Shown piece after piece: positions 43,914 through 54,727 of a DNA stretch of 64,000 nucleotides. The position numbers were made by a program, and so were the translations under genes. The stretch lies in contig JAKSDA010000201.1 of NCBI GenBank assembly GCA_022360315.1, positions 1-64,000 of the forward strand, in the 5' to 3' direction. The stretch is from Pseudomonadota bacterium (GTDB lineage: Bacteria > Myxococcota_A > Polyangia > Haliangiales > Haliangiaceae). A model generated the notes under the pieces. The model was not told the origin of the DNA, did not search any database, and saw only the letters and a list, made by a program, of their open reading frames with translations. Each line of letters opens with the position of its first letter. The first letter of the stretch is position 1.

Positions 43914-45941
43914 ATGAGCATGTTTGCCGGTAAAATCGCCGGGTCCTGGCCCCGATCGGCGTTCGATGGCGTATCGGCCAAAAAACAGCACAGTCGTTCG
44001 ACCTGCCAATTCGAGGACAACCGACCAGAAGCCATTGCGCAGCAAGCTGTGCAGGACATGGTGAATCAAAGCGATCGAGTACAACAAGCCCGGGGGTTTC
44101 GCGAAATGGTCGCCAATAGCCCGCACGTCCGCGCGGCAGCCCGATCGACGTCGATCGCCAGGAGTGGCCTTTCTACTGGGGTTCAGCGCCAAGAGAAACC
44201 GAGCGAACAAGAACCTGCACAGATTCAGCTGCAGTCTGTCGAAACAATGGCGCATCCCACCGGCTTACCCGATGATCTGAAACGCGGTATCGAAAATCTC
44301 TCCGGTTATTCGATGGATGATATAAAGGTACACTATAATTCTACCAGGCCGGCACAACTACAAGCCCTGGCTTATACCCGGGGAACAGACATCTATCTGC
44401 GACCGGGCCGAGAAAAACACCTACCCCATGAAGCCTGGCATGCTGTGCAGCAAAAGCAGAACCGGGTGAAACCGACGTTCCGGGCCGGCGGGATGGCGGC
44501 CAGTGATGATACTGTCCTGGAACAGGAGGCCGACGTCATGGGGGCTCGTGCGCAGAATTTTGCTGCGCAGAATAGTCGACCGATTCAAACGTCCGGTCAG
44601 GACATCGTACAGCGAAAGATAGGCGCCGAAATCGAAGTGGTCGGTGCGGTGCTGGAATATCCCGATGGCACTCCGGTCACCCAGGGGGAGAAGGTGGGTG
44701 CCATTGTGCCGGGTATAGAGACCGAAATTCACCTGGAAGGACCGGAGAGAGAATACGCCACCTTTGAGTTCGCGACCGGACTGCACGGGCAGTATCCGCC
44801 GGACAATCCCCTGAGCCTGGCTTTCCAGGTCGGTTATCTGGCGACCTGGGTGGAAACCGGCAAGCGAAAGGGAACTCAATTGCTGAAAGACCGGGCCCTG
44901 GTCGCCCTGGAAAGCAAGTGGGCCAAAATAAACCACAACAATGGTCCGGCGCTCCACGTAGATCGGGACGCGCAAGGGGCGTTCCAGATCAATGTGTCGC
45001 CGAGCAAAGAATCGGCTGGCAATTTCCAGAATCTTTTTAATGATATCCACACTTTTGCGTACTCCAATGGCGTTTTGACGGCCCAGGCGAGAGCCGTGAA
45101 CAATTGTCTGCGCGATGCCAAGACCTTTGCGTTTGAGTTGTACGACAATATCGTTGCCCGGATTGAGCAGGTATTGGACAAAGAAGAGCTTCCCTCCCTT
45201 CTCAAGTCCACTCTCAAAGCATTGACCAATGTGCCTCGAGTGTCTTATTTCAAATACCTGAGAAGCCTTGAAGGATTTACTTCTGCGGCGCACGGCATTA
45301 TCGACAAGAACATCCTGGAGGTGTTGCCCCGTGCCAACATCCAGGAGTTATGGGCCAAAACCATTGCCGATCCTGCTGTCACCGAGCTGGGCGCCAACTG
45401 GGCCGTCCTGTTGCCCGAGGTTTTGGACCATGCATTGGGACAGACGGCTTTTCCCACCCTGAGGCAGGTCGAGGCGATCAATCCGGACCTGGACCAGAAC
45501 GAACAATTGGAGATTGCTCGACTCATGCAGCAGGGGGATGACTTGTTGCAGCGGTATCGCTCTGCCCCGACCGACGAGTTAGAAGAGCAATTACAGCAGC
45601 ATAATCTCGAAATCCGCATGAAAAGATTGCTCGGTGATGTCGTCGAGAGCGATAGTGCCGAGGATGCGGTATCATTGCGGAAAACGGCCTTAACAGACAT
45701 GCTGGACGTGGTCGCCGGCGGCAAGATCTTGGTCAAGGACCGGGCCAAAAAGCGGCTGGCGCAGCCGATGCCTATCCTGACCGACACCGATTCCAGCCTG
45801 CTGCCGGTCAACCGGGAGCAAGGTGAAGCGGGTGTCTTTGAGATCAGGAATCCATTTTCTCAGAAAGTACCGACAGAGGATTGGGCCGGCGCCGTCGCTG
45901 CTTACGAAGACATGCTGTACCAAAAAGGCGTGCGCTACTGA
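43914..45941 (+). CDS. DUF4157-domain protein (second copy), putative exported effector
   Basis: 675 residues. After a Gln/Ser-rich N-terminal region the DUF4157 domain is clear: LPDDLKRGIENLSGYSMDDI, VHYNSTRPAQLQALAYTRGT and LPHEAWHAVQQKQ with H172, E173, H176, and LEQEADVMG. Residues ~235-330 (KIGAEIEVVGAVLEYPDGT …) form a separate domain of a kind seen after DUF4157 in other proteins. The C-terminal ~350 residues are helical and unassigned. The gene is AT-richer than its neighbours and carries no signal peptide. DUF4157 proteins are known to be associated with contractile-injection-type export, but no such structural genes are in the window. Confidence 0.82.
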   Translation: MSMFAGKIAGSWPRSAFDGVSAKKQHSRSTCQFEDNRPEAIAQQAVQDMVNQSDRVQQARGFREMVANSPHVRAAARSTSIARSGLSTGVQRQEKPSEQEPAQIQLQSVETMAHPTGLPDDLKRGIENLSGYSMDDIKVHYNSTRPAQLQALAYTRGTDIYLRPGREKHLPHEAWHAVQQKQNRVKPTFRAGGMAASDDTVLEQEADVMGARAQNFAAQNSRPIQTSGQDIVQRKIGAEIEVVGAVLEYPDGTPVTQGEKVGAIVPGIETEIHLEGPEREYATFEFATGLHGQYPPDNPLSLAFQVGYLATWVETGKRKGTQLLKDRALVALESKWAKINHNNGPALHVDRDAQGAFQINVSPSKESAGNFQNLFNDIHTFAYSNGVLTAQARAVNNCLRDAKTFAFELYDNIVARIEQVLDKEELPSLLKSTLKALTNVPRVSYFKYLRSLEGFTSAAHGIIDKNILEVLPRANIQELWAKTIADPAVTELGANWAVLLPEVLDHALGQTAFPTLRQVEAINPDLDQNEQLEIARLMQQGDDLLQRYRSAPTDELEEQLQQHNLEIRMKRLLGDVVESDSAEDAVSLRKTALTDMLDVVAGGKILVKDRAKKRLAQPMPILTDTDSSLLPVNREQGEAGVFEIRNPFSQKVPTEDWAGAVAAYEDMLYQKGVRY

Positions 45942-46140
45942 TTCCATGTCGATGAATCCCGGCTTGGCCGCTGAATCCAGTCGCCGCCACAGACGACGAG
46001 TTCTCGGCCGGGCGACGACAACTCGTCGTTGCCGTCCGGTACGCTGCGCCGCCAAGTGGCGAGTATGGCGTCGGTTCGAGCGCGCGGCCTGGCGGCATGA
46101 AACCCGCATTGTGGAGATGCCGACAACAATGGAGACACCC

Positions 46141-46857
46141 ATGATGAACCTTCGCAAATCCGACCAGCGCGGCAAGGCCGAGCACGGCTGGCTCAGCTCG
46201 CGTCACACATTTTCGTTCGCCGACTACTTCGACCGCGAGCACATGGGCTTCCGCCAGCTCCGCGTGATCAACGAGGACCACGTGGCGCCTGGAAGGGGAT
46301 TTCCGACCCATAGCCATCGAGACATGGAGATCATCTCGTATGTTCTCGACGGCGCGCTGGAGCACAAGGACTCGACCGGCACGAGCTCGGTGATCGTTCC
46401 CGGCGACGTGCAGCGCATGTCTGCGGGCACCGGTGTGGCGCACAGCGAGTTCAACCACTCGCAGACCGAGCGGGTTCACTTTCTGCAGATCTGGCTTTTG
46501 CCCGAAACGCGCGGTGTAAAACCGAGCTACGAGCAGAAACAATTCTCAGACGAGGACAAGCGGGCACGCCTGTGCCTGGTCGCCTCGCGCGACGGGCGCG
46601 CCGGATCAGTGACGATACAACAGGACGCCGACCTCTACGCCACCCTGGTCGCGTCTGGCGATACTGTTGTTCACCCGCTCGCCGCGGGTCGGCACGCCTG
46701 GATTCAGGTCGCGCGCGGTGGCGCGACTGTGACCACTGGTCGCGAGACGCTGCAGGTACAGGCCGGGGATGGCGTTGCGATCTGCGATGCCGACCGCGTT
46801 GAGCTGAGCGGTGCCGGCAACCAGGCCGCCGAGATCCTGCTATTCGACCTCGCCTGA
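46141..46857 (+). CDS. Pirin family protein (YhhW-like)
   Basis: 238 residues. Two cupin barrels with the pirin signature: NLRKSDQRGKAEHGWLSS, HTFSFADYFDREHMGFRQLR, GRGFPTHSHRDMEIISYVLD (metal His pair) and MSAGTGVAHSEFNHS. The layout follows E. coli YhhW, a quercetinase-like enzyme. ATG at 46141 has GGAGA five bases upstream; ATG at 46144 is equally possible. A second pirin gene follows on the same strand. Confidence 0.9.
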   Translation: MMNLRKSDQRGKAEHGWLSSRHTFSFADYFDREHMGFRQLRVINEDHVAPGRGFPTHSHRDMEIISYVLDGALEHKDSTGTSSVIVPGDVQRMSAGTGVAHSEFNHSQTERVHFLQIWLLPETRGVKPSYEQKQFSDEDKRARLCLVASRDGRAGSVTIQQDADLYATLVASGDTVVHPLAAGRHAWIQVARGGATVTTGRETLQVQAGDGVAICDADRVELSGAGNQAAEILLFDLA

Positions 46858-46895
46858 CCTACACACGGTGACATGGGAAAGCATCTCGTGAGACC

Positions 46896-46925
46896 ATAGC
46901 CGACCGGTCAGCTTCGGCCGGCTAT
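46896..46925. terminator. Hairpin after the first pirin gene
   Basis: The arms atagccgaccg and cggccggctat pair with one mismatch around an 8-base loop, 39 bases beyond the stop codon. There is no T-run, so it is at best a weak or factor-dependent terminator. Confidence 0.3.
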
Positions 46926-47071
46926 TCGAGCGGACCCGAACACGACAGGGTCATTTCTCTCTGGCGCTCCGGGTCGTCTGGGTGTATTTCGAACGGTGGT
47001 CGCGCACGCGTTGCGAAACTGTGACCATCCGAGTCTACTGACTGCATGACCCATCCCGTCGAGGCCGAAAC

Positions 47072-48001
47072 ATGAGCTGGACCCCTGGAGCTGAGCCCAT
47101 CTGCGGAGAACTCGATCACGCACAGATCGAACATGTTATCGAAGGCCGGGAACGCGACATTGGAGCGTTTGGCGTGCGCCGGGTGTTGCCGTCCGGGGTT
47201 CGCCGCATGGTCGGCCCGTTCATCTTTTTCGACCACATGGGCCCTGCGCAGCTCTCGCCCGGTCAGGGCATGACTGTCCGGCCACATCCACACATCAACC
47301 TCGCCACTGTGACCTATTTGTTCGACGGAGAAATCGTTCATCGCGACAGTCTTGGCTCACACCAGCCGATCCGGCCGGGCGCGATCAACTGGATGACCGC
47401 AGGGCGCGGAATCGTGCATTCGGAGCGCACCTCGGCCGAGCTGCGCGCGTCCGGAAGCCGCGTTCACGGGATCCAGCTGTGGGTGGCCCTGCCCGCCGAG
47501 TACGAAGAAGTCGAGCCGGCGTTTGTGCACTACCCGGCCGAGACCATTCCCGCGCTCGACATCGACGGCGTGCACCTGCGCATTCTGGCCGGCTCGGCTT
47601 TTGGCGCCACATCGCCGGTCGACACGCTGTCGCCGCTGTTTTACGTCGATGCGCGAGTACCCCGCGGCGCCGAGCTGGTTCTGGCCGACGAGTATGCCGA
47701 GCGCGCGGCCTATATCGCGGCTGGCGTCATGCGGTGCGGCCAACAGCGTTTCGAGGGCGGGCAGATGATCGTATTCTCGCCTGACTGCACGGCACGCTTG
47801 CGGGCCGATGCAGATACAACCGTCATGTTGCTCGGCGGCGAACGGCTCGACGGGCCCCGGCACGTGTGGTGGAACTTTGTTTCGAGCTCGAGAGAGCGGC
47901 TGGAGCAGGCCAAGGCCGACTGGGCCAGGGGGCCGGGGGCAACCGCGCGCTTTCCGTTGGTCCCGGAGGATCAGGACGAGTTCATTCCGCTGCCCGAATA
48001 G
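47072..48001 (+). CDS. Pirin family protein
   Basis: 309 residues: FGVRRVLPSGVRRMVGPFIF, FDHMGPAQLSPGQGMTVRPH followed by PHINLATVTYLFDG with the metal-binding His residues, MTAGRGIVHSERTS and a second barrel with YVDARVPRGAELVL. The C-terminal segment WWNFVSSSRERLEQAKADW is the usual pirin tail, longer than in the YhhW branch. It is probably a cytoplasmic iron-binding redox protein or dioxygenase. Two different pirins lie in tandem, about 210 bases apart. Confidence 0.9.
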   Translation: MSWTPGAEPICGELDHAQIEHVIEGRERDIGAFGVRRVLPSGVRRMVGPFIFFDHMGPAQLSPGQGMTVRPHPHINLATVTYLFDGEIVHRDSLGSHQPIRPGAINWMTAGRGIVHSERTSAELRASGSRVHGIQLWVALPAEYEEVEPAFVHYPAETIPALDIDGVHLRILAGSAFGATSPVDTLSPLFYVDARVPRGAELVLADEYAERAAYIAAGVMRCGQQRFEGGQMIVFSPDCTARLRADADTTVMLLGGERLDGPRHVWWNFVSSSRERLEQAKADWARGPGATARFPLVPEDQDEFIPLPE

Positions 48002-48038
48002 ATGGGCTGTCTGCCTTGCCCGGCCATTGACCAGCGCT

Positions 48039-48146
48039 TCAGCAGGGAACCCAGCCCCTGAAGATCAGCCTTCCGTTGCAGTACTCGCGACAGAATTGCT
48101 GGCCGTCCCTACAGATTTCGTAGCAGCCGAGGTCAGGGGTCATCAT
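48039..48146 (-). CDS. Candidate small Cys-rich peptide
   Basis: 35 codons give MMTPDLG then CYEICRDGQQFCREYC, NGRLIFRGWVPC and TGA, with five Cys in 35 residues. Third codon positions are mostly G/C, as in the real genes nearby, which supports coding. The frame is the same as leuB's and stays open back to the leuB stop at 48225-48227; an earlier ATG is at 48179. No good ribosome-binding site was found, so it could equally be the 3' end of a lost gene for a Cys-rich secreted protein. No family recognised. Confidence 0.42.
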   Translation of the reverse strand: MMTPDLGCYEICRDGQQFCREYCNGRLIFRGWVPC

Positions 48147-48224
48147 CCCGGTAGCTGCACGCGGGTTTACTGAATGCATTTCTGTTTCGCTGTGGAGTCT
48201 TGGCCAGTGATTTATCCGGTCCTG

Positions 48225-49337
48225 TCACAAGCACAGGAAACGCCGGGCCGGTAGCCAGTCGGCAGCGGGGTAGGGACGGTCGAGGATCTCGCAGACTGCT
48301 GCGCCCATGGCCCGGGTGGCCAGATCGCCGCCCAGGTCGTGAGTCCGCGCGCCATCTTCGATGGCCTGGTACACCGCGCGTTCGACCACCTCGGCCTCGT
48401 CGACAAGACCCAGCGAGTGACGCAAAAGCATGGCTGCGCTGAGAATCGCACCGACCGGGTTGGCCTTGCCCTCGCCGGCAATATCGGGCGCCGAACCGTG
48501 GACCGGCTCGTAAAGACCCAGGTTGTTCGCGCCCAGCGACGCGCTCGGCAACATGCCCAGCGAGCCGGTCAATACCGAGGCCTCGTCGGTCAAGATGTCG
48601 CCAAACATGTTCTGCGTGACAATGACGTCAAATTCCGCTGGATCGCTGATCAGACGCATGGCCGCAGAATCGATCAACTGGTGTTCGAGCGTCACGTCGG
48701 AAAACTCGCCCGCCACGTCGTCAGCAACGTTCCGCCACAGCCGCGATGACTCGAGAACATTGGCCTTGTCGATCGAGGTCACCAATCCGCGCCGCGCACT
48801 GGCCAGCCGACAGGCCAGACGGACCACCCGGCGGATCTCGGCGTCGGTATAGGACAGGGTGTCGACGGCACGAACGCCATCAGACAGGGTTTCACGCCAG
48901 CGCGGCTGGCCGAAATAGAGTCCGCTGGTCAGCTCGCGAACGACCAGAATGTCGACTCCGGCGAGCCGGTTATTCTTGACCGGAGAGGCCGCTGCCAGCG
49001 CCGGATGGACCTTCACAGGCCGCAAATTGCCAAACAGATCGAGTTTTCGGCGCAATGCCAAAAGCCCGTCTTCAGGCCGCAGCTCTGCACTCGGATCGTC
49101 CCATTGCGGCCCGCCGACCGCGCCGAGCAAGATCGCGTCGGCCTGGCGGCAGGCCGCTAGGGTCTCGGTGGGAAGCGCCTGGCCCGTCCGGTCGATGGCG
49201 CATCCACCGATGAGATGCTCGCTATAGCTCCATTCGTGGCCAAACGCAGCAGCCACGACATTCAATACAACGCGGGCCTCGGCGACGACCTCGGGTCCGA
49301 TGCCATCACCCGGCAAGAGTACGATTCTGGCTTTCAT
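48225..49337 (-). CDS. leuB: 3-isopropylmalate dehydrogenase
   Basis: 370 residues. Oxidatively decarboxylates 3-isopropylmalate; in the citramalate route it also handles beta-methylmalate. Motifs: [15 protein letters not shown], the AVGGPQWD loop, [44 protein letters not shown] and [20 protein letters not shown] for NAD binding. ATG at 49337 has AAGGAA upstream. It is the last gene of the minus-strand ilv-leu operon, 13 bases after cimA. Confidence 0.97.
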   Translation of the reverse strand: MKARIVLLPGDGIGPEVVAEARVVLNVVAAAFGHEWSYSEHLIGGCAIDRTGQALPTETLAACRQADAILLGAVGGPQWDDPSAELRPEDGLLALRRKLDLFGNLRPVKVHPALAAASPVKNNRLAGVDILVVRELTSGLYFGQPRWRETLSDGVRAVDTLSYTDAEIRRVVRLACRLASARRGLVTSIDKANVLESSRLWRNVADDVAGEFSDVTLEHQLIDSAAMRLISDPAEFDVIVTQNMFGDILTDEASVLTGSLGMLPSASLGANNLGLYEPVHGSAPDIAGEGKANPVGAILSAAMLLRHSLGLVDEAEVVERAVYQAIEDGARTHDLGGDLATRAMGAAVCEILDRPYPAADWLPARRFLCL

Positions 49338-49350
49338 GGGGTATTCCTTG

Positions 49351-50973
49351 TTACGAAATGGTCGCAGTTGGTTCTTTTGTCATGGCTCGGGTCGTTTGCG
49401 CGCGGCGCAAAAGACACAATCCGTATTCGAATGCGTCGGTCAACGCGCGCCACGAGGCGTCGATGATGTTTGTCGATGCGCCGACCGTGCCCCAGGTACT
49501 GTGGCTGTCAGTCGTCAACATGAGAACGCGCGTGGTCGACGAGGTGGCCCGGCTGCCGTCGAGAATGCGGACTTTGTAGTCGAGCAGCTCGATCTCGGCC
49601 AGCCCGGGATAAACCGGCAATAGCGCTTTGCGCAGGGCTCGGTCCAGGGCGTGTACCGGGCCATTGCCCTCGGCGGCAGTGTGAACCACATGGCTGTGCA
49701 CCGCTACTTTCACCGTGGCCTCGGCAAACGTGCCCCGGCCCTGGCGGTGCTCCACATTGACCATGTAGTCGATGAGTTGGTAGGGCGGCTGATACTCGGC
49801 TTGACGCCGCGCCAGCATGAGCGCGATCGAGGCCTCAGCCGACTCGTATGCAAAACCACTGGCCTCGTTTTGCTTGATCTCGGCGAGAACACTGCCCACG
49901 TCGACCTCGCGGCCACCGTTCCAGCCCTTGTCGATACGGAAGCCGAGCTCCTCGGCCTTGCACAATACATTGCCGCGGCCGGATAACTCGGAAACCACGA
50001 CCCGCATCTCGTTGCCGACCAGGGATGGCACGACATGATTGTACGACCGGCTGTTGCGGCGAATTGCAGATACGTGCACTCCACCCTTGTGGGCAAACGC
50101 ACTGCGGCCGACATACGGCATGTGCTCGTCAGGCGCGAGATTGGCTGTTTCGGCGACAAATCGAGAAACGTCGTAGAGCCGGGTCAGGGCTCCGTCGGGC
50201 AGGCAGGGCATGCCGAGCTTGAGCTCCAAATTGGCAATGATCGTACACAGATTGGCATTTCCGCAGCGCTCGCCATAACCGTTGACAGTGCCCTGGACAT
50301 GGACCACACCGGCGTTGATCGCGGCGATCGCATTGGCTACGGCGCAGCCGCTGTCATCGTGGGTATGGATGCCCAGCCGACAGTCGATGGCCTGGCTGAC
50401 CCGGCCCACGGCCGCTTCTACCTGCCACGGCATGGAGCCGCCGTTGGTATCGCACAGAACCACCACCTCGGCACCGCCACGGACTGCCGCGCTCAGGGTC
50501 GCCACTGCGTACTCTGGATCGGCAGCGTAGCCGTCGAAGAAGTGCTCGGCATCGTAGATCACCCGCCGCCCTGCCGCTTTCAGGTAGGCAATGCTCTCTT
50601 CGATGAGCTCGAGGTTGTCGTCGAGCGAAGTGCGCAATACTTCGGTCACGTGCAGCGACCAGCTCTTGCCAAAAATCGTGCAGACATCGGTCCCCGCATC
50701 GAGTACTGCGCGCAGGTTGGCGTCGTCCTCGATCGCAACGCCGACCCGCCGGGTGGCGCCGAAAGCCACGATGGCAGACTGTTGCCACGGCCGATCGCGA
50801 GCCCGGGCAAAAAACTCGACGTCCTTGGGATTCGAGCCCGGCCAGCCGCCCTCGATGAGCGGAATGCCGAGTTCGTCGAGCCGGGCCGCGATGCGCAATT
50901 TGTCGTCACAGGTCAGCGAAATGCCTTCCCGCTGGGTCCCATCGCGCAGTGTGGTGTCGTAGATCTCGATCAT
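49351..50973 (-). CDS. cimA: (R)-citramalate synthase
   Basis: 540 residues. Condenses pyruvate with acetyl-CoA to citramalate, the threonine-independent entry to isoleucine. The HMGL-like barrel is obvious ([57 protein letters not shown]). The [20 protein letters not shown] segment and the C-terminal regulatory domain match CimA rather than LeuA; a separate leuA lies upstream. Its ATG overlaps the leuD stop (ATGA), so the enzymes that process its product (LeuCD, LeuB) are co-translated. Confidence 0.95.
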   Translation of the reverse strand: MIEIYDTTLRDGTQREGISLTCDDKLRIAARLDELGIPLIEGGWPGSNPKDVEFFARARDRPWQQSAIVAFGATRRVGVAIEDDANLRAVLDAGTDVCTIFGKSWSLHVTEVLRTSLDDNLELIEESIAYLKAAGRRVIYDAEHFFDGYAADPEYAVATLSAAVRGGAEVVVLCDTNGGSMPWQVEAAVGRVSQAIDCRLGIHTHDDSGCAVANAIAAINAGVVHVQGTVNGYGERCGNANLCTIIANLELKLGMPCLPDGALTRLYDVSRFVAETANLAPDEHMPYVGRSAFAHKGGVHVSAIRRNSRSYNHVVPSLVGNEMRVVVSELSGRGNVLCKAEELGFRIDKGWNGGREVDVGSVLAEIKQNEASGFAYESAEASIALMLARRQAEYQPPYQLIDYMVNVEHRQGRGTFAEATVKVAVHSHVVHTAAEGNGPVHALDRALRKALLPVYPGLAEIELLDYKVRILDGSRATSSTTRVLMLTTDSHSTWGTVGASTNIIDASWRALTDAFEYGLCLLRRAQTTRAMTKEPTATIS

Positions 50974-51542
50974 TGTCTGGCCTCGTAGTCGGCGATCGCG
51001 TCGCCAAACGACAAGAGGTAGCCGAGTTCGTCGGTACCGGTGAGCAAACAGTGCTTGGCAAACCGATCGATGGAAAATGAGACCGAATGTCCGTTCGACA
51101 ATTGCACAGTCTCTTTTTCCAGATCGATGGTCACCTCGATTTGGCCCGGCGCGAGAAGCGCCTCGATGGTGTGGGCCGGCACCGCGATGGGCAAGAGGCC
51201 GTTCTTGAGCGCGTTATTGCGAAAAATATCGGCAAACGAGCGCGCGATCACCGCCTTGAATCCCCAGTCGCACAGCGCCCAGGGAGCGTGTTCACGAGAC
51301 GATCCGCAGCCAAAATTCTCGCCGCTGACCAGAACCCGGGCGCCCTTTACCCCGGGTCGATTGAGGACAAAATCGGGCTCGGGCGAACCATCGGGTCGAA
51401 ATCGCCAGTTGTGAAATAACACGTCGCCCAGTCCCTGTTTGTCGGTCACGCCGAGAAATCGGGCCGGAATGATCTGGTCGGTATCGATATTGTCGATCGG
51501 CAGCACCGCGACCCGGGAACGAAATGAGGTGAATGGCGCCAT
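50970..51542 (-). CDS. leuD: 3-isopropylmalate dehydratase small subunit
   Basis: 190 residues: FTSFRSRVAVLPIDNIDTDQ, IIPARFLGV, GENFGCGSSREHAPWALCDW, IARSFADIFRNNALKNGLLP and IDLEKETVQLSNG are LeuD hallmarks. It forms the isomerase with LeuC. The AGGAGG Shine-Dalgarno lies inside the end of leuC and only two bases separate the genes. Confidence 0.97.
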   Translation of the reverse strand: MAPFTSFRSRVAVLPIDNIDTDQIIPARFLGVTDKQGLGDVLFHNWRFRPDGSPEPDFVLNRPGVKGARVLVSGENFGCGSSREHAPWALCDWGFKAVIARSFADIFRNNALKNGLLPIAVPAHTIEALLAPGQIEVTIDLEKETVQLSNGHSVSFSIDRFAKHCLLTGTDELGYLLSFGDAIADYEARQ

Positions 51543-51544
51543 GA

Positions 51545-53017
51545 CTACAGCCTCCTGGCATCGGTGATCTGTCCGGTCACCGCCGCGGCTGCTGCAGTGA
51601 CCGGCGAGGCCAAAAATGTCCGGCCGCCCTTGCCCTGGCGGCCCTCGAAGTTGCGATTGCTGGTGCTCACTGCATATTGACCGGGCTCGAGCGCATCACC
51701 GTTCATCGCGATGCACATCGAGCAACCGGCCTCCCGCCACTCGGCACCGGCATTCCTGAAAATGCGGTCGAGCCCCTCGGCCTCGGCCTGCTTTTTTATC
51801 GGGGTCGACCCGGGCACGACCAGCACACGCGTACCGGGCCGGACAGTGCGATCCTGGAACACACGGGCTGCCTGGCGCAGATCCGATAGTCGCGAGTTGG
51901 TACATGAGCCGATGAACACCACGTCCACGCGGTGACCGAGCAGCGACTGGCCGGGGCGAAGATCCATGTACTCGATGGCCTTGCGCGCTGCATCGCGCTG
52001 GCCGGGATCGGCCAACTGGTCGGGATCGGGCACCCGTCCGGTGACCGGCATGCCCATACCCGGATTGGTCCCGTATGTGATCATGGGTTCCAGATTCGAT
52101 ACATCCACGGTCACAGTGCGGTCGAATCGAGCGTCCGGGTCGCTGGGCAGAGATCGCCAGTCGGCCACAGCCCGGTCCCAGGCAGCGCCGCTCGGCGCGT
52201 GTTGGCGCCCGGCCAGATATTCGAAGGTGGTATCGTCTGGCGCGATCATGCCGACCCGCGCACCGGCCTCGATGGACATGTTGCACACGGTCATGCGTTC
52301 CTCCATGCTCATCGCATCCACTGCCTCGCCCCGGTACTCGATGGCATGGCCGGTTCCGCCGTTCACTCCGATGCGGGCGATCAGGGCCAGAATGATGTCC
52401 TTGGCCGTCACTCCGTCACCGGGCCGGCCATCGAGTACGACTTCAAACGTCCCTGGCTTGTATTGCAAAAGGCACTGAGTGGCCAGGACATGTTCGACTT
52501 CGCTGGTGCCGATTCCAAAGGCCAGGGCGCCAAAGGCGCCGTGAGTGGCCGTGTGGCTGTCACCGCATACCACGGTCATGCCGGGTCGAGTCAAGCCCAG
52601 CTCGGGCCCGACCACGTGGACGATGCCCTGTTGCTCCGAGCCGAGCTCGTGGAGCTGAATTCGATGATTCTGGCAGTTCTTGCGCAGGGTTTCGAGCTGT
52701 ACTGCGGCCTGGCCCGAGACCACGGCCAGGCCACCGGGCCTGGTCGGAGTCGAATGATCCATGGTCGCCACCGTGCGATCGGGCCGTCTGACCGGGAGGC
52801 CGCGTCGGTTCAGACCAGAAAACGCCTGGGGCGAGGTCACTTCGTGAATCAGGTGTAGATCGATATAAAGAATTGCCGGGCAGTCGGGCTCTTGTGCCAC
52901 CAGGTGTGATGTCCACACCTTGTCGAAAAGAGTTCGCGTCGGCTGGCTGGCCAGCTCTCTGTGCGCGGGATTGTCGGTTGCTCCGTCCGATCGCCCGGAC
53001 GCCCTTTTTCGAGTCAT
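51545..53017 (-). CDS. leuC: 3-isopropylmalate dehydratase large subunit
   Basis: 490 residues; the core begins at [15 protein letters not shown] near residue 30, so this start adds ~28 residues of basic sequence not typical of LeuC. Fe-S aconitase-family motifs: [35 protein letters not shown] and GCSMCIAMN supply the [4Fe-4S] ligands. ATG at 53017 overlaps the leuA stop (ATGA); no other start lies between it and the conserved core, so the extension may be real. Works with LeuD on isopropylmalate and, with CimA present, on citramalate. Confidence 0.96.
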   Translation of the reverse strand: MTRKRASGRSDGATDNPAHRELASQPTRTLFDKVWTSHLVAQEPDCPAILYIDLHLIHEVTSPQAFSGLNRRGLPVRRPDRTVATMDHSTPTRPGGLAVVSGQAAVQLETLRKNCQNHRIQLHELGSEQQGIVHVVGPELGLTRPGMTVVCGDSHTATHGAFGALAFGIGTSEVEHVLATQCLLQYKPGTFEVVLDGRPGDGVTAKDIILALIARIGVNGGTGHAIEYRGEAVDAMSMEERMTVCNMSIEAGARVGMIAPDDTTFEYLAGRQHAPSGAAWDRAVADWRSLPSDPDARFDRTVTVDVSNLEPMITYGTNPGMGMPVTGRVPDPDQLADPGQRDAARKAIEYMDLRPGQSLLGHRVDVVFIGSCTNSRLSDLRQAARVFQDRTVRPGTRVLVVPGSTPIKKQAEAEGLDRIFRNAGAEWREAGCSMCIAMNGDALEPGQYAVSTSNRNFEGRQGKGGRTFLASPVTAAAAAVTGQITDARRL

Positions 53018-54723
53018 GCTTGGGCTCGCTTGTCACGGGGTTGAGTATTCTGGCCCTGGTCGAGCTGGGCCTGGGGTATCTGATCGGGCATTAGTTGATC
53101 CGCTGTAGCGGTTTCGCGCGCGACTGGAGCGTGGGTCAGGATTGCCTTGTTCAGTGCGGCCAGATAGGCCTTGGCGCTGGCCACCACGATATCGGTATCG
53201 GCGCCATGGCCGAGATAGGTCCGTGTGGCACGGGTTTCGTACTGCGGATTGGCGGCCTTGCTATCGCCCTTTACTTTGACCGTGACCTCGCCCAGAGCGT
53301 CGATTCCCTCGGTCACCGATTGCACGGTGAATTCCAGAAGGGTGTTGTCCAGGCCCAGGATGTCGCGGATCGCCCGGTATGTGGCGTCCACCGGACCGGT
53401 GCCAACCGCTGCGCGGACTTCTTCCACACCGTTCGGCCCACGCAATTTGACCGTGGCCGTGGGCATGCCGATGGTGCCGCAGGCGACCTGTAGTCCCTCG
53501 AGTGAATAGACCTCTTCGCGCTCATACTGTCCACTCGATGCCAGTGCTTCCAGATCGGCGTCGGTGATGGCCTTTTTTTTGTCGGCCAGTTCCTTGAAGC
53601 GGGAAAACAGGGTGTCGAGACTGGATTGACTCATCGAATAACCGAGTTCGGCCAGCCGTGCCTTGACCGCGTGGCGGCCCGAATGCTTGCCGAGCACCAG
53701 TCGACTGTGGCTGGCCCCCACCGTCTCGGGCCGCATGATCTCGTAGGTCTCTTGGTGCTTGAGCATGCCGTCCTGGTGAATGCCGGCCTCGTGAGCGAAT
53801 GCATTGGCACCCACCACGGCCTTGTTGGGCTGGACAGCCATGCCGGTGCAACTGGAAACCAATTTGCTCGTGTGCATGATCTGAGTGGTGTCGATACCGG
53901 TGCCCAGGCCGAGAGCCTGCTGCCGGGTGTGCAAGATCATCGCGATCTCTTCGAGCGAGGTATTTCCGGCTCGCTCGCCAATACCGTTGACCGCCACTTC
54001 GACTTGCCGGGCGCCGGCTCGAATTCCGGCCAGACTGTTGGCCGTGGCCAGACCGAGGTCGTTGTGGCAGTGGGTCGACACCACGCAGCGTTCGATCCCC
54101 GGCGTATGGGCCATGATGCCCGCGATCAGAGCGCCGAACTCGTCCGGAGTGGTATAGCCGACCGTGTCCGGTATATTGAGGGTGGTGGCACCGGCCCGGA
54201 TGGCCTCGCCGAGCACCTGGTAGAGAAATTCGGGATCACTGCGCCCGGCGTCCTCGGGGCTGAACTCGACGTCGTCGCAAAACGACCTGGCGTGGGCCAC
54301 CATGTCGATGACCCGACTCACCACCTCGGCTCTATTCATGCGCAGCTTGTGCTTCATGTGGATATCGGAGGTAGCCAGAAATGTGTGGATACGCGGCCGA
54401 ACGGCAGGCTCGACCGCGCGCCAGGCGGTTTCGATGTCGCTTGTGGTCGCCCGGGCCAGACCGCAGATGATCGGCGGTGTGGTCGATGGGGCGAGCTCGG
54501 CTCCGGCCTGGCCGCCCACCGTTGCGGCGATGTTGCGCACTGCCTCGAGATCGTCGGGCGATGCGGCGGGAAATCCGGCCTCAATGATGTCGACGCCGAG
54601 GCGGGCCAGGGCGCGGGCGACTTTCAGTTTTTCGCCCGAGGTCATGGTCGCGCCCGGCGATTGCTCGCCGTCGCGCAATGTGGTGTCGAAAATGCGGACA
54701 TAGTTGGTATCGCTGTATTGCAC
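53014..54723 (-). CDS. leuA: 2-isopropylmalate synthase
   Basis: 569 residues. Condenses 2-oxoisovalerate with acetyl-CoA. [66 protein letters not shown] and [20 protein letters not shown] are family motifs. The C-terminal half contains the leucine-sensing LeuA-dimer domain ([20 protein letters not shown]). A ~30-residue Gln/Ala-rich tail follows, which is not usual. It lies four bases after ilvC and overlaps leuC. Confidence 0.97.
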   Translation of the reverse strand: MQYSDTNYVRIFDTTLRDGEQSPGATMTSGEKLKVARALARLGVDIIEAGFPAASPDDLEAVRNIAATVGGQAGAELAPSTTPPIICGLARATTSDIETAWRAVEPAVRPRIHTFLATSDIHMKHKLRMNRAEVVSRVIDMVAHARSFCDDVEFSPEDAGRSDPEFLYQVLGEAIRAGATTLNIPDTVGYTTPDEFGALIAGIMAHTPGIERCVVSTHCHNDLGLATANSLAGIRAGARQVEVAVNGIGERAGNTSLEEIAMILHTRQQALGLGTGIDTTQIMHTSKLVSSCTGMAVQPNKAVVGANAFAHEAGIHQDGMLKHQETYEIMRPETVGASHSRLVLGKHSGRHAVKARLAELGYSMSQSSLDTLFSRFKELADKKKAITDADLEALASSGQYEREEVYSLEGLQVACGTIGMPTATVKLRGPNGVEEVRAAVGTGPVDATYRAIRDILGLDNTLLEFTVQSVTEGIDALGEVTVKVKGDSKAANPQYETRATRTYLGHGADTDIVVASAKAYLAALNKAILTHAPVARETATADQLMPDQIPQAQLDQGQNTQPRDKRAQA

Positions 54724-54727
54724 GGCG

